Below the pieces are notes generated by a model. That model made no database searches. It saw nothing but the letters and a program-made list of their open reading frames with translations, and had not been told where the DNA came from. Positions 1 through 11,344 of a stretch of DNA of 64,000 nt are shown here, one piece after another. Position numbers and translations under genes: made by a program. Within the stretch, counting starts at the first letter, position 1. Every line of letters starts with the position of its first letter. The DNA is from Pseudoduganella armeniaca (GTDB taxonomy: Bacteria; Pseudomonadota; Gammaproteobacteria; Burkholderiales; Burkholderiaceae_D), in NCBI RefSeq assembly GCF_003028855.1, contig NZ_CP028324.1, positions 5,890,001-5,954,000 on the forward strand. Direction: 5' to 3'.

Positions 1-77
1 CCCATCGCCGGCTGGCCCCTAAACAACGAACTGGCGCGCTGGTTGCGCGCCGCACTACACTTTCAAGGAGCATGACA

Positions 78-452
78 ATGGCAAAGACGATTCTCGTCGT
101 GGACGATTCGGGCACGATGGTGCTGAGCCTGAAGAACAACCTGGAGATCGCCGGTTTCACGGTGGTCACCGCCAGCGATGGCGTCAAGGGTCTGGAAAAG
201 CTGACGGCTGCGCCGAAGCCGGACCTGATCATCACCGACATCAACATGCCGAACATGAACGGCATCGAATTCATCGGCAAGGCACGCGCGATGCCGGGCT
301 TCCGCTTCACGCCAATCCTGGTGCTGACGACGGAAAGCCAGCAGGCCCGCCGCGACGAGGCCAAGAAACTGGGTGCGACCGGCTGGATGGTCAAGCCGGT
401 CGGCGGCGCCGACCTGCTGAAGATCGTCAAGCAGGTCTTGCCGGGAGCGTGA
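78..452 (+). CDS. CheY-like single-domain response regulator
   Basis: A stand-alone receiver of 124 residues with no output domain. The acidic pair D9-D10, the phosphoacceptor D54 in the TDINMP motif, the T/S position in LVLTTES and the conserved Lys in WMVKPVG are all present. The ATG at 78 is preferred over the in-frame ATG at 72 because the AAGGAG at 65-70 leaves about 7 bases to 78 and only one to 72. The next gene, a chemoreceptor, starts 3 bases after the stop, so the two are almost certainly co-transcribed. Receivers of this kind pass a phosphoryl signal from a CheA-type kinase to a motor or other target. No kinase lies in the visible part of this locus; it may lie upstream of the window. 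Confidence 0.9.
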   Translation: MAKTILVVDDSGTMVLSLKNNLEIAGFTVVTASDGVKGLEKLTAAPKPDLIITDINMPNMNGIEFIGKARAMPGFRFTPILVLTTESQQARRDEAKKLGATGWMVKPVGGADLLKIVKQVLPGA

Positions 453-454
453 CG

Positions 455-1495
455 ATGGATCGGCTTCGCAGCCTGCCCCGGCGGCTGGCGCAGCGCCTGC
501 CACGCTGGCGCAGCGCACCACGGCGCGCCGCGCAGGCACCGGCGGGTGGGCGCACGGGTGCCGAGCTGGCCCAGGCGCAGCTCGCGCTCGACAGTCATAT
601 CGACCGCAAGCTCGAGGAGGTCGTCGCCGACACGGAGCTGTCGGCCCAGGCGATCGTCCATCACGTGCGCCAGCTGTACGATTCAGCCGCCGCGGTGATG
701 CGCTACCTGGACCTGTCCGACCAGGGCTCCCAGCAGATCGGCCATGACATCCATGACAGCGTGCGGCAGCTGGTCGAGGTGCGCTCTTTCCTGGAGACGT
801 TGCCTGCCAAGGTCGAACGGGACCAGCAGGCCATGCAGGAGCTCACGCGGGAGATCACCGCGCTGAACTCGCAGGTCGAAGCGGTCCAGTCGATCGCCAT
901 GCAGTCGCACCTGCTGGCGATCAATGCGGCGATCGAAGCCAGCCGCGCCGGCGAGGCGGGGCGCGCGTTCAAGGTCGTGGCCGAGGAAGTGCGGGTACTG
1001 GCGTCGAACTCGCATTCGGCCGCCCAGAACATCCGCACCGGCCTGGCCCAGGCACGCGAGGTCGTCTCGACCAGGCTGCGCGCCAGCCAGGACGAATCGG
1101 CCCAGCAGCTGGCAACGGTTGCCAGTTCGCGCGGCGCCATCGGCAAGCTGGAGGACAGCTTCGAGGACATGACGCAGTACTACAAGACGCGCTTCACGGT
1201 GCTGGCGCGGCACAACGAGGAGCTCACGTCCGGCATCGCCGACGTGCTGGGCCAGACCCAGTTCCAGGACGTGGTGCGCCAGCTGATCGAGCGGGCCCGC
1301 GCCACCATCGACCGCCGCAACGTGACCGTGCAGCAGGCGCTGGCACTGTTGCCGGACAGTCCGGCCGCGGCGCAGCACGTGCAGGACATGCAGGCGCTGC
1401 TCGACAGCTTCCTGGCCGAGGAAGCATCCCACACGCACTCGGCCCGCCTGGACGAGGCGGCGCAGAGCGACGGCCCGAGCATCGAGCTGTTCTAG
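455..1495 (+). CDS. Soluble methyl-accepting chemotaxis-type protein
   Basis: 346 residues with no membrane span or signal peptide, so the protein is probably cytoplasmic. The N-terminus is very basic. A helical region follows, then the conserved chemoreceptor hairpin tip, recognisable from [17 protein letters not shown] and [12 protein letters not shown]. It is shorter than membrane MCPs and lacks an obvious sensing domain. The ATG at 455 has GGGAG at 443-447; an in-frame GTG at 449 overlaps the preceding stop and is less likely. Sandwiched between two receivers, it probably helps control a CheA-like kinase in a small chemosensory or alternative-function pathway. No terminal CheR-binding pentapeptide is seen. 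Confidence 0.85.
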   Translation: MDRLRSLPRRLAQRLPRWRSAPRRAAQAPAGGRTGAELAQAQLALDSHIDRKLEEVVADTELSAQAIVHHVRQLYDSAAAVMRYLDLSDQGSQQIGHDIHDSVRQLVEVRSFLETLPAKVERDQQAMQELTREITALNSQVEAVQSIAMQSHLLAINAAIEASRAGEAGRAFKVVAEEVRVLASNSHSAAQNIRTGLAQAREVVSTRLRASQDESAQQLATVASSRGAIGKLEDSFEDMTQYYKTRFTVLARHNEELTSGIADVLGQTQFQDVVRQLIERARATIDRRNVTVQQALALLPDSPAAAQHVQDMQALLDSFLAEEASHTHSARLDEAAQSDGPSIELF

Positions 1496-1552
1496 GTGCT
1501 CATCGAACAACCACAACGCTCCCGGCGCAGGTGCCGGGCAAACGAGGACAAT

Positions 1553-1921
1553 ATGGCAGTAATACTTATCGCCGATGACGACGTCTGGTTCCGCCGTCTC
1601 CTGGCACAAATGCTGAAGAAGGAAGGCCACGAAGCCGTCGAGGCGGTCGATGGCGCGGATGCCCTGGCCAAGATGCGCACGCAGCGTCCCGACGCGGTCA
1701 TCATGGACATGCTGATGCCGAACATGGACGGCGCCGATGCCATCGTCCAGATGCGGCAGCAGGGCCTGGGTATTCCCATCGTCGCCATGTCGGGCGGGCG
1801 GCGCGCGGTCACGTCCGAATTCAACCTGGAGTCGGCGCGTCTGCTCGGCGCGCAGGCGGGCCTGCCCAAGCCTTTCACCGCAGCCCAATTGCGCGCGGCG
1901 CTCGGCGAAGTGCTGCGCTGA
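1553..1921 (+). CDS. Single-domain response regulator
   Basis: A 122-residue receiver with the acidic cluster D8-D10, phosphoacceptor D52 in MDMLMPNMDG, the S in VAMSGG and the K of GLPKPF. The start at 1553 is preceded by GAGGA at 1544-1548; the longer upstream reading has no family resemblance. It is the second stand-alone receiver in this locus and differs from the first, so the two may act as a phosphate sink and an output regulator of the same kinase. It lies 57 bases after the chemoreceptor gene and 89 bases before the RsbQ-like gene, all on the same strand. Confidence 0.88.
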   Translation: MAVILIADDDVWFRRLLAQMLKKEGHEAVEAVDGADALAKMRTQRPDAVIMDMLMPNMDGADAIVQMRQQGLGIPIVAMSGGRRAVTSEFNLESARLLGAQAGLPKPFTAAQLRAALGEVLR

Positions 1922-2010
1922 CCGGGCCACCCCGGCAGCCAGCAAGACCCGGTTCGCTCCCCGCTCGCGCCGCCCGGCAAGCCACCAACCAGCCCAAGGA
2001 ATACCACAGC

Positions 2011-2804
2011 ATGTCCGTCATCAAACGAAACAATGTTCGCGTCAGCGGCACAGGCAGCCGCGCGATCGTCTTTGCCCATGGATTCGGCTGCGACCAGGCC
2101 ATGTGGCGCCTGGTGGCGCCGGCTTTCGAACCGCATTACCGGGTCGTCCTGTTCGATCATCTCGGCGCAGGTGGCTCCGACCTGTCCAGCTACGATCCGG
2201 CCTGCTACGACCGGCTGGAAGCTTATGCGGACGACGTGGTCGCGATCTGCGACGCCCTGCACCTGGAGCGCCCGATCTTCGTCGGTCACTCGGTGTCGGC
2301 CATGATCGGCATCGTGGCGGCGGTACGCAATCCGCTGCGCCTTGGGCAACTGGTGCTGGTCGGACCGTCACCATGCTATATCAATGACGACGGCTATGTC
2401 GGCGGCTACACCCGCGCCGACATCGAGGCGCTGCTGGATTTCCTCGACGATAACTACGTGGCCTGGGCGCGCATGATGGCACCCACCATCATGGGCAACA
2501 CCGACCGTCCCGAACTCGGCACGGAACTGCAGGACAGCTTCTGCCTGACCGATCCTACCGCGGCACGCCAGTTCGCCCGTGTCACGTTCCTGTCCGACAC
2601 CCGTTCGGAACTGGACAAGGTGCAGGTGCCCACCCTGATCCTGCAATGCGACCAGGATGCGATCGCACCGGCTGCCGTCGGCGATTACGTGCATGCCGCC
2701 ATGCGCGGCAGTACCCTGGTCCGAATGAAGGCGACCGGCCATTGTCCGCATCTGAGCGCACCCGAGGAAACCATCGCGGCCATCCGCACCTACCTGGATC
2801 GTCA

Positions 2805-2808
<4 letters not shown>
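2011..2808 (+). CDS. RsbQ/KAI2-like alpha/beta hydrolase
   Basis: 265 residues. The core carries VFAHGFGCDQAMW, the nucleophile loop GHSVSAMIG (S94), an acid in LQCDQDAIAP and a histidine in GHCPHLSAP. GHSVSAMIG is characteristic of the RsbQ/KAI2/D14 subgroup. In Bacillus subtilis RsbQ is needed for activation of the PAS-containing phosphatase RsbP. Here the stop overlaps by 4 bases the start of a PAS-domain hybrid kinase, so translation is coupled. I infer that the hydrolase makes, binds or delivers a small ligand sensed by the kinase's PAS domain. Substrate unknown. Confidence 0.88.
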
Positions 2809-4934
<2,126 letters not shown>

Positions 4935-4950
4935 CCACACCGCAATGGCA

Positions 4951-5250
4951 TTACCCGGTTACTGCAGCGGCGATGTCGGCGAGCAGCGCGAACGGGTAGA
5001 TGCCGCGTCCGTGGCCATCGTCGAAGGCGAGATTGAGCGCGTAGTGGCCGACCGCCGCGATGGCGGTGAGCGTGATGCCGGCAGGGGCCGCGACCGCGTC
5101 ACCGGCGCGCCGTATCGCCCGGCACTCCGCACAGGGGCAGGCGCCGCGTAGCACCTCATGCGTCAACTCGTCGACGCGGCCGTCCTCCCAGCGTACCACC
5201 AGCATGCGCGCCGCAATGCGGTTCTCCACCTGTCGCGGCACCGCCCTCAT
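4951..5250 (-). CDS. DUF971 domain protein, last gene of the asf-like operon
   Basis: 99 residues with the DUF971 signature: W-x-DG near the start, LRGACPCAECR with two closely spaced cysteines, and a C-terminal FDDGHGRGIYPFALL. The fold is known from the N-terminal domain of gamma-butyrobetaine hydroxylases and from small proteins tied to iron-sulfur metabolism; free-standing members have no firm function. Its start overlaps the stop of the HEAT-repeat gene by 4 bases, so it is the last gene of an operon that also encodes a ferredoxin and an AprA-like flavoprotein. A role in Fe-S maturation or handling is a reasonable inference. A second, longer DUF971 gene lies at 42607-43038. Confidence 0.82.
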   Translation of the reverse strand: MRAVPRQVENRIAARMLVVRWEDGRVDELTHEVLRGACPCAECRAIRRAGDAVAAPAGITLTAIAAVGHYALNLAFDDGHGRGIYPFALLADIAAAVTG

Positions 5251-6218
5251 GCGGCCTGCTCCACCTGCTGCAGGGCCAGCCGCGCCGACTTGCGCACTTC
5301 CGGGTCCGGATCGTGCGCCGCTTCCTGCAGTGCCGGCAGCGCCAGCGGCGAAGCGATTTCGCCCAAGGCCAGCGCCGCCTCCTTGCGCAGGTTGCTGATC
5401 GTGTGCGCCAGCGCGGCGACCAGCGCCGGCACCGCGGCGTGACTGCGTAAGCGCCCCAGGCTGCGGGCGGCGCGCAATCGTACCTGCCAGTACGGGTCTT
5501 CCAGCGCCGCGATCAACGCCGCGCCCGCAGCCGGCAGGCGCAGCTTGCCCAGCGTGGCGGCCGCTTCCTCGCGCACCTGCCAGGCCGCGTCGGCCAGGCC
5601 GTCCAGCAGCGCCGGCAGCACGGCATGGGCGCTGGCGTCGCTGGCGCCACCCAACGCGCCCAGCGCGGCGCGGCGCACGTCCGCCGCCTTGTCCGCGCGA
5701 GCCAGGCGGGTCAGCGCCGGCAGCGCGTCCGCCAGCTTCAGGTAGCCCAGCACGGCCACCGCTTCGCGCCGCACCAGCGGGTCGTCGTCCTCCAGCGCCG
5801 CCAGGGCCGGTGCCAACGCCTCCGGTGCGCGCAGCTCACGCACGGCGCGCAGCGCGGCGGCACGGGCAAAGGACGACGTGGCGCCGATATACGACAACAG
5901 CACGGCGGCGCTGGCCGCCTGCTTGAGCTGCGACAGGCTTTGCGCCGCCGCTGCGCGCACGTCCTCGTCCGGATCCGTCAGCAGCCGGGCCAGGCCGGCG
6001 ACACTGGCTGGCGTTTCGAACGCTTCCAGGGTCCGCGCGGCCTCGGCGCGTACGCCCGCATCGGCGTCCTGCAAGGCAGCGATCAGCAGCGGAACCTGTT
6101 CGCTGCCGTCGCAATCGGCCAGCGCCAGCAGCGCGATACGGCGCACGGTGGCATCGGGCGATTGCAGGCGCTCGGCCAGTGCGGCCAGTTCGGGGTCGTC
6201 GTAGTCGATCTCGCTCAC
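5247..6218 (-). CDS. HEAT-repeat protein
   Basis: 323 residues made almost wholly of about ten HEAT repeats of about 31 residues, of the pattern D-x-D-x-x-VR-x-x-A-A-x-x-L; examples are DPDEDVRAAAAQSLSQL, DDDPLVRREAVAVLGYL and DPYWQVRLRAARSLGRL. GTG at 6218 is chosen because AAGGA lies 7 bases upstream; further upstream the frame runs into the ABC ATPase gene. Such solenoids are protein-protein scaffolds, and related HEAT proteins act as phycobilin lyases or Fe-S/metalloenzyme partners. Placed between the ABC ATPase and DUF971 genes, it probably assists the flavoprotein-ferredoxin enzyme or its cofactor, but no catalytic residues are visible. Confidence 0.85.
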   Translation of the reverse strand: MSEIDYDDPELAALAERLQSPDATVRRIALLALADCDGSEQVPLLIAALQDADAGVRAEAARTLEAFETPASVAGLARLLTDPDEDVRAAAAQSLSQLKQAASAAVLLSYIGATSSFARAAALRAVRELRAPEALAPALAALEDDDPLVRREAVAVLGYLKLADALPALTRLARADKAADVRRAALGALGGASDASAHAVLPALLDGLADAAWQVREEAAATLGKLRLPAAGAALIAALEDPYWQVRLRAARSLGRLRSHAAVPALVAALAHTISNLRKEAALALGEIASPLALPALQEAAHDPDPEVRKSARLALQQVEQAA

Positions 6219-6238
6219 GGTGCTTTCCTTGGTCGGGT

Positions 6239-7093
6239 TCACGTCCGGGCCGGGCCCAGTGGGCTCAGGCGCTCGAGCGGAACGATGTTGGCATGCGGGT
6301 GCAGCAGCGCCAGGCAGTGGCGCTTGTGCTGCATGAATTGGGGCGAGGCCACCAGGTCGGCATGGCGCGGCCGTGGGAAGTCGACGGAAAACTCGTCGAC
6401 GATGCGGCCCGGGCGCGGACTCATGACGACGATGCGATCCGCCAGGAACAGGGCCTCGTCGATATCGTGGGTGATGAAGACGATGGTCGTGCCGACCCGG
6501 CTCCAGACCTCGAGCAGCAGTTCCTGCATGCGCAGGCGCGTCTGCGCGTCCAGCGCGCCGAACGGCTCGTCCATCAGCATCACGCGCGGCTGGTTGATCA
6601 GCACGCGCGCGATCTCGACGCGCTGCTGCATGCCGCCGGACAGTTGCACCGGATAGCGCGACGCGAAGTCCTGCAGGCCGACCAGCGCCAGCATGTCGCG
6701 CGCACGCGCCTCGCGCTCGCGCCGGCCCACGCCTTTCATCTTCAGCCCGAAGGCCACGTTGTCCAGCACCCGCTTCCAGGGGAACAGCGTGTGATGCTGG
6801 AACACCAGGCCGCGGTCCGGATGCGGCCCCGTCACGTCCTGCCCGTCCACGCGGATGCGGCCGCCGCTGGGCTGCCAGTGACCGGCCAGGCCGCCCAGCA
6901 GGGTCGACTTGCCGCAGCCGGACGGCCCGAGCACGCAAACGAATTCGCCGGGTTCGATCGACAATGAAATATCCTGCACCGCGTCGAATGCCGTCTCTGC
7001 CGCGCCCAGGCGGATCGTCAGGTGTTCGATGGCGATGCGCCCTGCGCCGCTCTCGCGCAGGCGCTGGCGTTCGGCCATGGCGCTCTGGTTCAT
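6239..7093 (-). CDS. ABC transporter ATPase, nitrate/sulfonate/taurine type
   Basis: 284 residues starting at MNQSAMAERQ. Walker A GPSGCGKST, Q-loop VFQHHTLFPW, signature LSGGMQQRVEIARVL, Walker B VMLMDEPFGALD and H-loop FITHD are all intact. Sequence style and gene context place it with SsuB/TauB/NrtD ATPases that energise uptake of sulfonates and related anions. Its start overlaps the permease stop by 4 bases. Together with the permease and binding protein it forms a complete importer for the presumed organosulfur substrate of the operon. Confidence 0.9.
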   Translation of the reverse strand: MNQSAMAERQRLRESGAGRIAIEHLTIRLGAAETAFDAVQDISLSIEPGEFVCVLGPSGCGKSTLLGGLAGHWQPSGGRIRVDGQDVTGPHPDRGLVFQHHTLFPWKRVLDNVAFGLKMKGVGRREREARARDMLALVGLQDFASRYPVQLSGGMQQRVEIARVLINQPRVMLMDEPFGALDAQTRLRMQELLLEVWSRVGTTIVFITHDIDEALFLADRIVVMSPRPGRIVDEFSVDFPRPRHADLVASPQFMQHKRHCLALLHPHANIVPLERLSPLGPART

Positions 7094-7911
7094 GATGCCT
7101 TCCTTTGCAGGTGATACCACGGCAGGAACAGGTTGCCGGTCCATTTGACCAGCGCGCTGCTGCCCATGCCGATCGCGCCGATGAACAGCATGCCGACGAC
7201 GATCTCCGGGTAGTTCTGGATGGTGTAGGACGCCCACGTGTAATAGCCGATGCCGAACTGGCCGGAGATCATCTCGGCCGTGACAAGGCAGAACCAGGCC
7301 GTGCCCATGCCGATGGCGAGTCCCGTCACGATGCCAGGCGCGGCGCCGGGCAGGATCACTTCGGCGAAGATGCGCCAGCGTTTCGCACCCAGGCTGCGTG
7401 CCGAGGCGACCAGCCGCCGGTCGACACCCTCGACGCCATGCACGGTGTTGAGCAGGATCGGGAACAACGCGCCGATGAAGGTGATGAACACCATCGACAG
7501 TTCGGACGACGGGAACATCAGGATCGCCAGCGGTATCCAAGCCACCGCCGGGATCGGCCGCAGCACCTCGAGCGGCGGCAGCAGCACGTCCGCCAGGCGG
7601 CGCGAGCGGCCGGTGACGAGGCCCAGCACGATGCCGACAACGGCCGCGCCGATAAAGCCGGCAAAGACGCGGTACACGCTGGCGCCCAGGTGCTGGCCCA
7701 GCTTGGGCGATTCGAGCAGCGCGACGGCGGCGGCGAGGACGTCCGCCGGCGTGGGCACATGCTGGAACGAGACCAGGCCCAGGTCCACGTGCCGGGCCGT
7801 GGCCCAGTGCCATGCCGCGACACAGGCGGCCAGCGACAGCAATGCCGTCAGCAGGCGCCCGCTGCGCGCCAACACGCGCGCGTAGGCCGGCTGCGAAAGG
7901 ATCTTGATCAT
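7090..7911 (-). CDS. ABC transporter permease, SsuC/TauC-like
   Basis: 273 residues with an N-terminal membrane segment (about 18-38) and five further hydrophobic segments typical of the BPD_transp_1 fold. The cytoplasmic EAA-type loop is around VASARSLGAKRWRIFAEVILPGA. It forms the transmembrane channel for the binding protein encoded just upstream (stop of that gene 21 bases away) and the ATPase just downstream (4-base overlap). Substrate is inferred from context only. Confidence 0.9.
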   Translation of the reverse strand: MIKILSQPAYARVLARSGRLLTALLSLAACVAAWHWATARHVDLGLVSFQHVPTPADVLAAAVALLESPKLGQHLGASVYRVFAGFIGAAVVGIVLGLVTGRSRRLADVLLPPLEVLRPIPAVAWIPLAILMFPSSELSMVFITFIGALFPILLNTVHGVEGVDRRLVASARSLGAKRWRIFAEVILPGAAPGIVTGLAIGMGTAWFCLVTAEMISGQFGIGYYTWASYTIQNYPEIVVGMLFIGAIGMGSSALVKWTGNLFLPWYHLQRKAS

Positions 7912-7932
7912 GGTGGCTCCGTCGCGCGCCGG

Positions 7933-9330
7933 TCAGACCGGCGTGCCGGCTTTCAGCTGGTCGTACGTGACGACGCGGCCCTGCTGCTTCTTCGCGTAGT
8001 CCTGCGCGTCGGCCTTCGTCAGGAAGGCACTGACCTCCTTGCCATGGACGACGAACCACGCATCGGCCGCCAGCAGCTTCAGGCCCGACTCCTGGTCATG
8101 CGCATAGACGGCACGCACCTTCCGGCCCGCCTGGTCCAGCTTGCGCAGTTCGGCAAAGGCCGCGCCGGCACTGGCGTAGTGGCGCACCAGCGGCTCGCCC
8201 GCCACCCAGATCTGTGTCAGGCGGCGGAAATCGGTGATCGGCTTGCCGCTGGCGGCATCCTTTGCCTTCAGCGGCAGCCGCTCGTAGTTCTTCAGCTGGG
8301 CCTCGTAGTCGAGGTTGGCCTGGCTGAACGCGGTGCGCAGGTAGGTGTCGTTGACGAAGGTGGTGACGTCGATATCGGTGTCGGTGCGCTTGAGGAGCCG
8401 CAGGGTCTCGATCGACGTGCGCACCGCTTGCCGGTATTCCGGCTTCCACGTGAAGTCGCGCGTCTGCAGCCCGAGCGGACCGTGGAACAAGTAGTTCACT
8501 TCGGCCTCGATGCCCGTCACCTTGGCGATCAGCTCACTGTACTTTTCCGGCTCGGCGGCGATCAGCCGGTCGGCCTCGATGGCGGCGCGCAGGAAGGCGA
8601 CCACCACCTCGGGGTATTTCTGCGCGTACGCCGCGTCCACCAGGCTGCCGTGCAGCGTGGGTGCCTTGGCCTGCGAGCCATCGAAAATCTTGCGCGCATA
8701 GCCGCGGTGCGGGAACAGCTCGGCGAACGGCACGAAGTCGGCATGCGCCTCGACCTTGTTGGCCTGCAGCGCGGAGCCGGCGATTTCCGGCGCCTGGGTC
8801 GTGATGTTGACATCCTTCTCCGGGTCCCAGCCCTGTGCCTTGACGGCGCGCAGCAGCATGCCGTGCGCAGTGGAGGCGAACGGCACGGAAATCGTCTTGC
8901 CCTTCAGTTCGGCCAGCGACTGCACGGGCGAGCCCTTCGGCACGACGATGCCGTTGCCCGAACCGAGCGTGCTGCCCGACAGCACGCTGATGAAGATGCT
9001 CTTCTTGCCAGCCTTTTCATGGGCGGCGCCGTTGAACGAACCGGGGAAGTCGGCCATCGAGCCGATGTCGAGCTTACCGGCCACCATCTCGTTCGTCAGC
9101 GGCGCGCCGGAGGTGAAGTTCTTCCACTGGATGTCGTACTGGACCCCCTTGTACTTGCCGTCCTTCGGCAGGTATTTTTCCAGCAGCTTCAGTTCGCGGA
9201 TCAGGAGGCCGCCGGTGGCGCAGTTGATCGTGGTGTCCTGCGTGCCGATCGCCACGCGGATGGTTTCGGCATCGGCGGCACCGATCGCGCACAGCAGGGC
9301 AAGCCCGATGAGTCGTCTGGACAGCTTCAT
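7933..9330 (-). CDS. Periplasmic substrate-binding protein of the asf-like ABC importer
   Basis: 465 residues from MKLSRRLIG, with a signal peptide ending at about AIGAADA. The mature domain is NMT1/SsuA-like, but with a C-terminal extension it is longer than the roughly 320 residues usual for SsuA. Motifs TGGLLIREL and DIGSMADFPG suit an anion- or sulfonate-binding fold. Two in-frame starts (9345 and 9330) each have their own AAGGAG because 15 bases are tandemly duplicated there; the second fits the signal peptide. The position after flavoprotein and ferredoxin genes corresponds to asfC in arylsulfonate-desulfonation clusters. Ligand not proven. Confidence 0.85.
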   Translation of the reverse strand: MKLSRRLIGLALLCAIGAADAETIRVAIGTQDTTINCATGGLLIRELKLLEKYLPKDGKYKGVQYDIQWKNFTSGAPLTNEMVAGKLDIGSMADFPGSFNGAAHEKAGKKSIFISVLSGSTLGSGNGIVVPKGSPVQSLAELKGKTISVPFASTAHGMLLRAVKAQGWDPEKDVNITTQAPEIAGSALQANKVEAHADFVPFAELFPHRGYARKIFDGSQAKAPTLHGSLVDAAYAQKYPEVVVAFLRAAIEADRLIAAEPEKYSELIAKVTGIEAEVNYLFHGPLGLQTRDFTWKPEYRQAVRTSIETLRLLKRTDTDIDVTTFVNDTYLRTAFSQANLDYEAQLKNYERLPLKAKDAASGKPITDFRRLTQIWVAGEPLVRHYASAGAAFAELRKLDQAGRKVRAVYAHDQESGLKLLAADAWFVVHGKEVSAFLTKADAQDYAKKQQGRVVTYDQLKAGTPV

Positions 9331-9358
9331 GTAGTTCTCCTTCATCTAGTTCTCCTTA
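9328..9358 (-). repeat. Tandem 15-bp duplication of ribosome binding site and start codon
   Basis: On the minus strand the sequence reads AAGGAGAACTAGATG and then immediately AAGGAGAACTACATG, differing at one base. Each copy is a complete Shine-Dalgarno plus ATG with ideal spacing, both in frame with the binding-protein gene. Initiation at the upstream copy would add MKENY to the signal peptide. Confidence 0.9.
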
Positions 9359-9361
9359 TCG

Positions 9362-9595
9362 TCAGCGCAGCAGGTAGGGAATATCGACGTGGACGGCCCC
9401 GGTCGGGCAGTCCTTCTCGCAGGGCATGCAGTACCAGCACTCGTCGAACTTCATGTAGGCCTTGCCCTTGACCATGTCGATGGCCAGGACGTCGAGCGGG
9501 CAGACGTCGACGCAGACGGTGCAGCCCTTGTGGGCGATGCATTTATCCTCGTCGACGGTAACGGGAACGCTGGTGATTTGGATCGTTGTAGGCAT
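9362..9595 (-). CDS. Ferredoxin-type 2[4Fe-4S] protein (AsfB/AprB-like)
   Basis: 77 residues with two clusters of cysteines: CIAHKGCTVCVDVCPLD and CWYCMPCEKDCPTGAV. This is a bacterial ferredoxin fold that ends in IPYLLR, resembling the Fe-S part of adenylylsulfate reductase beta subunits. It lies 11 bases after the AprA-like flavoprotein gene and probably passes electrons to or from that enzyme. The pair (flavoprotein then ferredoxin then binding protein) matches the asfA-asfB-asfC order described for sulfur-controlled aryl desulfonation in Pseudomonas putida S-313; this assignment is from memory of gene order, not an alignment. Confidence 0.87.
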   Translation of the reverse strand: MPTTIQITSVPVTVDEDKCIAHKGCTVCVDVCPLDVLAIDMVKGKAYMKFDECWYCMPCEKDCPTGAVHVDIPYLLR

Positions 9596-9606
9596 GGGCT
9601 CTTCCT

Positions 9607-11343
9607 TCAGGCGGCGATGGGTTGGGCGACGCGCATGCGCTGGTATGCCGTCTTCTCATCCGCATCGAGCGGGACGATGTACGGCGCGACCGGACGCTTG
9701 AAGCACGTCATGCGGCCGTCCTGCTGTTTCAGCTGGACGTGCACGAACCAGTCGGCATCGTTGCGCTGCGGGTAGTCGACCCGGTTGTGATAGAGGCCCC
9801 AGCGGCTCTCGGTGCGGTACAGCGACGCCCGTGCGGCCATTTCGGCGCAGTCGCGGATCGCGTGTACTTCCAGCGCCCGCATCAGCTCATGGGGATTGCG
9901 TGCGTGCAGCCGGTCCAGGTCGGCCCGGATCGCTTCGAAGCGCTGCAGGCCAATCTCCATCTTGCGCGTCACTTTCGGCGGCTGCAGGTAGTCGTTCACC
10001 ATGCGGCGCAGCTTGTATTCGACCTGGTTGGGCGGCAGGCCGTCCTCGCGCTGCAGCGGTGCCCACACGCGGCGGCGCTCCGCCTCGACCTGCGCGCCGT
10101 CGACGTCGGCCAGGTCATGTGCCGCGCACCACGCCGCCGCACTCTCGCCGGCCAGGCGGCCGTACACGAAGGCGCCCAACATGTAGTTGTGCGGTACGCA
10201 GGCCAGGTCGCCGGCCGCGTGCAGGCCAGGCACCGTGGTGCGCGCGTGCTCGTCGACCCATACGCCCGAGGCGGAGTGGCCGCTGCACAGGCCGATCTCC
10301 GAGATGTGCATCTCGACCATTTGCTGGCGGTAGTCGGTACCGCGCCCGGCGTGGAACCTGCCGCGGCTGGGACGCTCGTTGGTGTGCAGGATCGTCTCGA
10401 TGGTCTGGATGGTCTCTTCGGCCAGGTGATTCATCTTCAGGAACACGGGACCGTTCCCGCCTTGCAGCTCGTTATAAAACTCCTGCATCATCTGGCCGCT
10501 CCAGTAGTCGCACTCGATGAAGCGTTCGCCGCGGGCATTGGTGGTATGGCCGCCGAACGGTCCCGTCACGTAGGCGCACGACGGCCCGTTGTAATCCTTG
10601 ATCAGGGGATTGATCTGGAAGCACTCGATGCCGGACAACTCGGCGCCGGCGTGATACGCCATGCTGTAGCCGTCGCCGGCATTGGTCGGGTTCTCGTAGG
10701 TGCCGAACAGGTAGCCCGATGCCGGCAGTCCGAGCCGCCCCGCCGCGCCCGTCGCCAGCACGACGGACTTGGCACGGATGACGTGGAAAGCGGCGGTGCG
10801 GCAGTCGAACGCCATCGCGCCGGCGATGCTGCCGTCGGCGGCCAGCAGCAAGCGGGTTGCCACCAGCCGGTTGGTGATCTCCACGCGCTCCCGCTTCAGG
10901 CGGCGGTACAGCACCTTCTTGATGTCGTGCCCTTCCGGCATCGGCAGCACGTAGGTACCCATGTGGTGCACCTTGCGCATCGCGTAGTCGCCGGTCTCGT
11001 CCTTCTCGAACTTGACGCCCCAGCGGTCCAGCTCCTCGATCATCGCGTAGCTGTTCTGGGCGTAGGCCATCACTGTCTTCTGGTTGACGATGCCGTCGTT
11101 GGCGACGGTGATCTCCTTGACGTACTGCTCGGGCGTGGCGAAGCCCGGCACCACGGCATTGTTCAGGCCATCCATGCCCATCGAGATGGCGCCGCTGCGC
11201 TTGACGTTGGCCTTTTCCAGCAACAGCACGCGCAAGGCCGGATTGGCTTCCTTGGCCTTGACGGCGGCCATCGGCCCGGCGGTGCCACCGCCGATGACCA
11301 GTACATCGACGATCTGTTCGTGTGTTTGCAGCGGTGTGTTCAT
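9607..11343 (-). CDS. AprA/fumarate reductase-type FAD flavoprotein (AsfA-like)
   Basis: 578 residues. The N-terminal dinucleotide fold DVLVIGGGTAGPMAAVKA binds FAD; RSGAISMGMDGLNNAV resembles the active-site region of adenylylsulfate reductase alpha subunits; VLATGAAGR and GLHAAGDLACV complete the FAD-binding pattern. A C-terminal helical domain (about 430-540) is like that of SdhA/AprA. With the adjacent ferredoxin it should form a soluble oxidoreductase. In asf clusters the equivalent is needed for growth on arylsulfonates as sulfur source, so reductive handling of an organosulfur or sulfite species is the leading hypothesis. True dissimilatory APS reductase is unlikely because sat, qmo and dsr genes are absent here. 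Confidence 0.85.
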   Translation of the reverse strand: MNTPLQTHEQIVDVLVIGGGTAGPMAAVKAKEANPALRVLLLEKANVKRSGAISMGMDGLNNAVVPGFATPEQYVKEITVANDGIVNQKTVMAYAQNSYAMIEELDRWGVKFEKDETGDYAMRKVHHMGTYVLPMPEGHDIKKVLYRRLKRERVEITNRLVATRLLLAADGSIAGAMAFDCRTAAFHVIRAKSVVLATGAAGRLGLPASGYLFGTYENPTNAGDGYSMAYHAGAELSGIECFQINPLIKDYNGPSCAYVTGPFGGHTTNARGERFIECDYWSGQMMQEFYNELQGGNGPVFLKMNHLAEETIQTIETILHTNERPSRGRFHAGRGTDYRQQMVEMHISEIGLCSGHSASGVWVDEHARTTVPGLHAAGDLACVPHNYMLGAFVYGRLAGESAAAWCAAHDLADVDGAQVEAERRRVWAPLQREDGLPPNQVEYKLRRMVNDYLQPPKVTRKMEIGLQRFEAIRADLDRLHARNPHELMRALEVHAIRDCAEMAARASLYRTESRWGLYHNRVDYPQRNDADWFVHVQLKQQDGRMTCFKRPVAPYIVPLDADEKTAYQRMRVAQPIAA

Positions 11344-11344
11344 G

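Noticed and set aside
2..22. 3' end of an upstream gene ending in TAA at 20-22
   Set aside because: Only six codons are visible, too few to support a gene.
9362..11343. Dissimilatory adenylylsulfate reductase AprBA
   Set aside because: Motifs are related, but no sat, qmo, dsr or sox genes are nearby and the ABC importer context fits assimilation of organosulfur compounds better.
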